Below are positions 57,070 through 64,000 of a DNA stretch of 64,000 bases, piece after piece. Positions within the stretch are counted from its first letter, which is position 1; each line of letters begins with the position of its first letter. The DNA is from Lycium barbarum (lineage: Eukaryota; Streptophyta; Magnoliopsida; Solanales; Solanaceae). A program made the translations under genes and the position numbers. The DNA lies in the NCBI RefSeq assembly GCF_019175385.1, contig NC_083346.1, forward strand, positions 89,356,543 to 89,420,542, given 5' to 3'. Below the pieces are notes generated by a model, which was given only the letters and a program-made list of their open reading frames with translations, was not told where the DNA came from and did not search any database.

Positions 57070-60000
57070 TTAAGCACGTTCACCCTACAAAAAAAAAAGA
57101 TAAATATAAGTACATTTTTATAAAAGGATTCTATAAAGTACACACAAAATCTATATATGATGACTAATATTATTGGAAGATAAGTCCTAGTAGTTGACTG
57201 ATTTCGTGTTAAAATTTCGAAAATTTCTCTGGAAAATCTAGTTGTAAAACATTGACCATAGAGAAATTATGGAAACACAGTGCATATGGTAATGTACACA
57301 TCTTTTCTCTACTTCGCATTGATCTTCACATTCTGGTAATCTGGCACCACATTGATCTTCTCGTTTTGAAGGTATATGTACTATGTTCATAGTATAACAT
57401 AACATCATATAAACAAGGAATATAAATTTTTATAGACTGAGGTTGTAAAACCATTACTTATACAACCGGGTTAATTATGGTTATCGGCAAGCCATAATTT
57501 ATGTGTTGCTGATGCATTAGGTGTGCCTTAACAAATTAATGTTAAGCCTCAAGCATGTCAAATAATAACATGATTCAAATTTGAACAACTTCAAAACCAA
57601 ACAGGAAGTAGAAAGCAAGTAAATAGAGGCCAAACCATCAGCTTTTAGAGTCATACTTGTAAATATATAGCATATGCCATAACTACTTTTAACCAGTTTA
57701 TACAACCATCGAGAGTGAGAAACTATTCAGCTATAGTCGATTCTAGTAAATCTATCCGATAACATATCCTCAATTTTCCTCATCTCAATTTGTTTATACA
57801 ACCATCAACATTTGTTTTCCTCAATTGATAATAGAAGCAGTAAAATAGTTCACTATTCTTTCATAGGAGAAGATTCACTAGAGTTATGGCACACCTAATG
57901 CATCAGCAACACATAAATTATGGCTTGCCCAAAATAACACATACAATGCACATTATGTCAAGAAACAGTGAAGCAGAATAATCAGTGATTTCCAAGATAA
58001 GCATTTATCACAAACTGATTTTTTTTATTCTGTGAACTATTCCTTAACTGCAGCTAAAGGAAACAACGCTCTTTCCTATTTCACAAGCTCAATATAAAGA
58101 GAATAGTGAAGCCAAGCAACTCCATTCTACATTATCTCCACGACTTGCCAATTTGAAATATCCACATTTGAAGTTTCAATGTGACTATTAATAGACAGTC
58201 CATTAATATAGATAGATTTCAAAGGCTAGACAAGTTGGAAGATGGATCATGCATGGAAGTTGTATACAACTGAGAACAAAGGACCCAAAAAAGTATTGGT
58301 TTCATAAGCAAATATGAGCTTTAAGATGTGGTATCAGCATCCAACACGGCTTTATAAACTATCATAGTAAATTTAAAATGGAAAAAAAGTTAATTTTGCC
58401 TCTTAAATATTCGAAATTAAAGGAGATAATTTTCTGTCCGTTTCATTTTGGAACAAAATGCTCTAACCGTTATTTATGTAGCTCAAAGGCAATATCTTTT
58501 ATATTTGTAGATTGGTATCCTATATGCAATCCAGGAAACAAACAGATTCATAAAGATTATGACTGTAACTCCATGGAGAAAAAATATTTCGACCTCAACA
58601 ACAACAACAACAACAAATGCCCATGATTTACCATTTTCTAGATTAAGACTTAACAACTTCCAGGACTTCCATTCAACATATGCAAATGGATACTCCAAGA
58701 GAGTGTACTAAATTAGAAGTGATTCAAATTCCCTTCTTGTATTAAAAAGCATCATAAGGCTACTTACACTGATGTCATCCATAAGACTTGTAGGACTTGC
58801 AGCATCTGAATCACTTGAATCAGCAATAATGTTGAGAATTGCAGACGGAAGTCCATTCTGTTAGATATAATACAACTAAGGGATTTAAACATTTAGAACT
58901 GAGGAAAAAACTACTTTATAACATCAAAATAACTAGGACAACTTTATTGACCATAGCACAGCAGTTTAATCAAAATGTTCTTAGGATCAAAAGCAAGTAA
59001 TTGAACCTTTAACACCCATACCTTGGAACTTTGCAGATGAGATACTAGTGCCATGATTCCTCCTTTTAACATTTTCTGGTCACGTACCAGACGAGCTTCC
59101 ATGACTTCTCGATTTTTTCGCTCCTCTTCTAGCTGATTTTTTACTTCAGTTAGCTTGCATTCTACACTCTCTCGTTTACAACGTTCTTCTTCTACCTCTT
59201 TTCGTTGTGCCTGTAATTGCTCTAGAACTCCATTCATATATCTCTTACCTGTTCGCTTAATTCCCGATCCTTGACCACGACAATACCCTGACGTTTCTCC
59301 CATAATTCTCACAAATGCAGCATTAATAATAGGATCTACATCAGTATCCTCTTCAACATCTTGAATTTGCTCAGCAACAATTTCTTTCAACTTATCCTGC
59401 AAAAATGTTATACCAGCGTTAGCATCAATATTTGTTTCAATAGACTTATCTTTTAGGAATAACGATAAGAGTTATGCATGTACATTCAGTTCAGCCGATG
59501 CATCATTAACCCAACGCCCGTTCTTCGTGTGAGTCAATTCCCAAAGTTTCTGAAGGTTTGGCTCTTTTCCAGTATTTATATCTCTCTAACAAAAAAAAAT
59601 CAAATTACGTTATTTAATGAAGAATAATTAAAAGGCACCAAAATAAGTATACATCTCACCTTTTCAAAAGATATTGCCTGGAAGGATTTTCTGCCGCAAA
59701 TATGATTTAATTCTTGTTTTGCCTTATTAGTTTTATTTCTTTCACTCATTCTCTGCATTGAATATGAATCCATAAATGTATTTTGATATAAGTGTAACAA
59801 GGAAAATTAGAAAAAAAAAATTACACAGTTAAATTTATTTAATTTTGATGTACTTCTAATTACCTTAAAATCTTCGGAGTTGAAATATTCTACCAAGAAT
59901 TTCCATTCAACTTCATTAACCTCTTTTGGCTTGTTCTGTAATCTTTCCTCCTCTGTAGCAAATTTCTTGAAATGATCATGGAGCCTTTTACGACGATATC

Positions 60001-60738
60001 GATACAAATGATTAGCTCTTTCAAGGATAGTATCCCGAATGTGTTGTGTGTCTGGAAGTTGAAACGTGTCCTGCACTCAAAACAAAACTTAAGTGAGCTT
60101 ACTTAAACAAGAACTTTGATTGTTTGCAAGTAATTAAGAAATAAAACTTAATAGGTGTTGTGAAGATGAGGCCAAAAATTGTTGTAGTAGTTTCTTATAA
60201 CAATAATAACTTACACTTTGGTGACCTTAATACAGTAAGATACTCACCCATTTGAACATATATTTATCAGTTATGAGGACTTAACATTCTGTAGGCTAGA
60301 TCAGAAACTTTAAGAGAAATAAAGTGAATTACCAGCATATGCGCAATGATCCTATCTTTTGCTAGATTAGAAACGTTCTTCCAATTCTTGACATCATGCC
60401 TAGCATGCTGAAAAACTTTTACCGAAAGTTCGGTAACAAAATCATTAGCTCCAGGACCTACTGCTATTGTTCGATCCGGTGGGATAATCACCTCCAACTT
60501 GCCATTGTCACTGTATTTGCGTTTCTTTTGGATTGAAAGCCCTGTTGTCTTCCCCCTTCCCTTTCTCTTTTTTCCTTGAAAAGTATATGAAAGTATTTAG
60601 GTGTATAGTAAACAAACATGTAAAAGTTAGAAATTTTAAAGGGATAATTTTTAATAAATGAAGTAATTTACCTGATTGTGGATGTGAAATTACATCAGTA
60701 GGTCCAGTACTATCAGAAATAAGCACATTTGTCATCAT
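57070..60738 (-). CDS. CACTA second protein, Transposase_24 (En/Spm-like) family, 8 exons
   Basis: Starts at ATG 60738 (MMTNVLISDSTGPTDVIS). Exons by splice signals and phase: 60672-60738, 60333-60574, 59864-60070, 59660-59752, 59484-59585, 59022-59396, 58768-58857, 57070-57084, with the stop TAA at 57070-57072; about 396 residues. Every junction has GT/AG and the frame is continuous. The N-terminus has a basic stretch (KKRKGRGK, KKRKYS), likely a nuclear signal. The middle (about residues 55-235) matches the plant transposase PF03004 pattern: IAVGPGANDFVTELSV..WKNVSNLAKDRII, then RKRLHDHF, WKFLVEYF, KLWELTHTKNGRWVND. The C-terminal third is a charged coiled coil (LQAQRKEVEEERCKRES onward), suited to oligomerisation on the subterminal repeats. 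Role by analogy to TNPA: DNA binding and assembly of the transposition complex. The last exon encodes just GERA and stop, so it is the least certain. Confidence 0.8.
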
Positions 60739-61075
60739 GATAGGCTGCAACAAGCTAAGAATTTTACTATTCAAAACTAAAGTAGAAGTAAAGGAAACAA
60801 AATGTTCGGAAATATACGAGATATGCTCATAAAATGAGAGAAACAAACACAAATTACAAAGAAAAGATCATTGATGGAAACCTGTTAATGCACATATTCT
60901 ACAAGACATATTTAAAATGTAAAGTATTGTAAACAGACAACGGAAGGAGTTTGTTTCACGTTATAGTTACCTTGGTTGACAGGTTAAATTAATTGAGCGA
61001 CTAGATGATGGAAGAACCGAAATCCTATAAAGAAAGTGATTGTAATAACCAAAGTTGTCTTGCAGTAGCTGAAAG
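60739..61075. other. Intergenic spacer between the two CACTA genes
   Basis: About 340 bp, AT-rich, holding the 3' untranslated part of the transposase gene and the promoter or leader of the second gene, unless the two arise from one alternatively spliced transcript as in En/Spm. Confidence 0.5.
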
Positions 61076-64000
61076 TCACAACCAATCATCATCCTCATTT
61101 GCATCATGTTCATCTTCAGAAAGATATTCTTCATCTGTTGCAGAATCACTGAAGTCATCTCCATTATCATGATCAGATTCATCTATAGCTTCTAGGTCTA
61201 TTTCCTCCTCGTTATTGAAAGAAGGTGCTTCAACACTCACTCCGTCAATGTCTTCTCTTTGTACTGTAACGACATCATTGTCCGACTCTACTTGAAGACT
61301 TGCTTCTCCCCTTTCAACCAAGTCAATTAGTTGATAAGGCTCTGTTTCATTTTCTTGCTCAGGTACATCGTACAGATTTCGTGGTCTGACCTTTACCACT
61401 GCATGCCATTTCTCATTTTGACCATGTTTAAGATAATACACAGATTGAGCTTGCGAGCCTAAAATGAATGGATCATTTGTGTAATGGATCCGTGTCACAT
61501 CTACACCTATGAATCCATATTCGTCCCTTTTGTAACCTCTAGTTTGACTTCGACCTTGAGACGGAACCTCAAACCAGTCACATTGAAATAATATGACAGA
61601 ATTATTGCTTATGTAAGGTATCTTTAAAATCTTTCTGATCTTTCCAAAATAATCAGCATTTTCCGTATGCTCATCACTCTTTACAACCACACCACTATTT
61701 TGCGTTTTTAAACATAACTCAGATTCCATTGTTCGGAACCTAAAGCCATTCAAGGTATAACCATTATGACAATAAACACGAGGATCCGGACCTCTTGCCA
61801 AAGCTAGTAATTCATCAGTAATTCGTCCATCACCATTCTCTTTTAACTGTACCACCTATATTATGTTAATTACAAACTCAAACATTAATACTACTTTGAA
61901 AGTAAAATTCACAAATTGTCCTAAATAAAGATAAACTAGCTTCAAATGATATTATTTACCTTTTCTTCAAACCACAAAGGAAATTCCTCCTTGTGCCTCT
62001 TGGCAACATTTCTATTGTTCTCCTTTGTTAATATTTCTAGATGTTCCCTATGGATTATGATTTTTTTTTTAAAGAAAAAACAAGAAAAAAGCATTAGAAC
62101 ATAGTTGTTGAGAGGTTCATAAGAAGAAAAGGAAGTAAACTAAGTGAAAGGTATCTTACTCAGTCCAAGGACGGACTTCCTCACAATTTTGGAGGATGTA
62201 AAAATGAGCTTGTTTTATTTCAAGAGCACTCAATTCTTCCCAGGAACCCCCTGGTAATGGCTTACCAGGACAATTGAATATGGATAACTCGTTGGGATCT
62301 ATATTGGAAGAATTAAAGTTTCTATCCGGGCGATTTTCCTTGGTCTCTATATCTGTTAAATATTTAGAACAGAATGTCATGCACTCCTCTGCAAGATAGC
62401 CTTCAGCAATTGATCCTTCTGGACGAGATTTGTTGCGTACATAATTTTTTAATGTGCGCAAATATCTATTGAGTAAACATATATCAGCGAGTAAACATAT
62501 ATCAGTTTTGTAACATATTTAAATTAAAATAAAGCTTCAGAGGAGTAAGAATCTAAACCTTTCGATGTAATACATCCATCGATATTGAACGGGACCAGCC
62601 AACTTCGCCTCGTTTGCCAAATGAATTGCCAAGTGAATCATAACATCAAAAAAGGTCGGCAGGAACACACGTTCTAACTTACAGATTGTCATCCGTATAC
62701 TTTTATCTAGTTGATCTAACTTTTCTACATGCAACTCTTTAGCACACAAATCACTAAAGAACAATGACAATTCAATTAATGGATCATAAGCATCCCTTGG
62801 CAAAATCCCTTTGATGATAAGTGGAAAAATACGCTGAAAAAGAACATGGTGGTCATGACTTTTAAGTCCAAAAATTCTAGCTTCCTTGACACAACGACTA
62901 ATGTTAGAAGCATAAGCATCAGGAAACTTGACTTCTTTGATAAGCTGACAAAACTGAAGCTTCTCAGTTTTAGACATTGTATAACTTGCCGGAGGAAGTA
63001 TATACTTATCCCCACTTTTTATTGGATGGAGTGGCTTTTTTATTCTCATATCTTGTATGTCCAATCGAGATTTCAATGTGTCCTTTGTTTTTCCTTCAAT
63101 ATCTAACAGTGTTCCAATCACACTTTCACTAATATTTTTTTCAATATGCATTACGTCCAAATTATGTCTCAATAATACAGTCCTCCAATATGGAAGTTCA
63201 AAGAATATACTTTTCTTCTTCCAATTGTCAGGTCTTCCAACATCTCGTTTTCTTTTTCTTGCATTGCAGTCGATTGACCCTTGTGAGGATGTATTTAGTT
63301 GTGCAAGCACATCATCTCCACTCAAAGCTTCTGGTGCAAGTCTTTCTTCCCTTGTGTTATCAAAAGAACTTTTATTCCGACGATAAGAATGATTTTTCTC
63401 CAAGAACCTACGATGACCCATATAGCAAAGCTTTCGACCATGTTTCAAGTAAATGGAACAAGTATGTACATGACAAACAGGACAAGCTAATTTACCTTTA
63501 GTGCTCCAACCAGACAAAATACCATAAGCTGGAAAGTCATTAATTGTCCACAACAAAGAAGCACGCAATTTAAAATTTTGTTTCCTAAAAGCATCATAAG
63601 TATCGATTCCACCCTCCCATAAGATTTTCAAATCATCAACCAAAGGTTGGAGGAACACGTCAATATTCATACCAGGGCCTTTTGGGCCAGGAATAAGCAA
63701 GGACAACAAAATATTAGATTGTTTCATGCATAGCCACGGGGGAAGATTATATGGAATCAAGACTACTGGCCACATGCTATAAGCATTACTCATAGAACCA
63801 AACGGATTAAAACCATCTGAAGCAAGTCCAAGCCTTACACTACGTGGATCTAAAGAAAAAGTCGGATGTTCTTCATCAAAAGTTTTCCACACTAATGAGT
63901 CAGCTGGATGCCTTAGTACTCCATCCTCAACTCGCTTATTTTTATGCCACCTCATATCTTCGGCCGTTTGTTTTGTCATATACAACCGTTGTAATCGTGG
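61076..64000 (-). CDS. CACTA transposase, TNP2/TNPD-like, partial at window edge
   Basis: Enters from beyond 64000 in frame (PRLQRLYMTKQTAEDMRWH). Exons: 62559-64000 (5' side outside the window), 62160-62465, 61960-62047, 61076-61855, stop TGA at 61076; all junctions GT/AG and in phase. Domain order: Transposase_21 (TNP2) with CPVCHVHTCSIYLKHGRKLC and the signature YMGHRRFL; a segment with NLDVMHIEKNISESVIGTLL; DUF4218 (TICKLERVFLPTFFDVMIHL, VRNKSRPEGSIAEGYLAEEC); DUF4216 (SVILFQCDWFEVPSQ); and an acidic tail rich in D/E. The protein cuts and joins the element ends in the nucleus. At least 870 residues are visible; the N-terminal Transpos_assoc-type zinc region expected upstream is outside. 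No stop or frameshift is seen, unlike most TE genes in the window. Confidence 0.9.

Larger units (their letters stand above)
56351..64000 (-). mobile_element. Large CACTA (En/Spm) element, left end to window edge
   Basis: The left terminus CACTACAACAAAG at 56351 is the CACTA signature. It is followed by 450 bp of subterminal repeats and then two multi-exon genes on the minus strand encoding the two proteins of plant CACTA elements (TNP2/TNPD-like and Transposase_24-like). The other terminus lies beyond 64000, so the 3-bp target duplication cannot be tested. All exons I can define are open and their splice phases agree, which suggests a young, possibly autonomous copy. Confidence 0.85.

Noticed and set aside
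62846..63501. Plus-strand frames of 63-109 codons at the right end
   Set aside because: Antisense shadows of the CACTA transposase exon, which has clear domain signatures on the minus strand.

Overview
This is a TE-dominated stretch of a plant nuclear genome, most likely Solanaceae. The evidence is a truncated SINE with the TTG-repeat tail and CCCCAGACCC body of the Solanaceae TS-type family (minus strand, about 50903-50967), Ty3/gypsy LTR elements primed by initiator tRNA-Met, a plastid 16S rRNA insertion, and plant-specific CACTA, hAT and Helitron elements. I see no clearly intact host gene; the most host-like items are an F-box fragment inside a giant inverted repeat and a few exon-like blocks at 16-20.5 kb.

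Left third (1-16 kb): an old minus-strand LTR element (called E0 here; its 3' LTR runs off the left edge) carries a younger plus-strand Tekay/Del-type chromovirus (E1, 3450-13590) inside its 5' LTR. E1 has two LTRs of about 2.45 kb, a 5-bp target duplication TAACA, PBS, PPT and a recognisable gag-pol with chromodomain, now silenced by about a dozen nonsense codons and gag frameshifts.

Middle (16-40 kb): a low-copy island (16.07-21.5 kb) with exon-like blocks and a plastid rrn16 fragment; then a nested stack. An old LTR element E3 (21789-38571) is split in its 3' LTR by E2 (27917-37991, target site CTCGA/CTTGA). The 3' LTR of E2 is split by a 1075-bp hAT element (36353-37427), which is itself split by a 311-bp CACTA-type MITE. 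The interior of E2 is a mosaic: an unfamiliar ORF at the gag position, 2.5 kb of purine-rich non-coding DNA, the PPT and first 200 bp of an unrelated LTR, and only the integrase C-terminus/chromodomain of pol.

Right half (40-64 kb): a foldback element (39986-40690), a hAT-like MITE (40710-41384), a head-to-tail array of non-autonomous Helitrons (41714-52549) with a 2.68-kb unit present almost identically three times, a second, related foldback of about 2.03 kb (54217-56247) in which an F-box gene 5' region with its promoter faces its own inverted copy, and finally the left end and two multi-exon genes (a TNP2-like transposase and a Transposase_24-like protein) of a large CACTA element (56351 to beyond 64000, genes on the minus strand) that looks potentially autonomous. 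The MITE in the hAT element appears to be a derivative of this CACTA family.

The signals I consider most worth following are the F-box foldback (a likely long-hairpin/small-RNA locus), the Helitron array, and two cis features shared across different LTR families: a stem-loop just upstream of the PPT with compensatory changes, and family-specific palindromes just upstream of the TATA box. All protein and family calls rest on reading motifs; no database search was possible.
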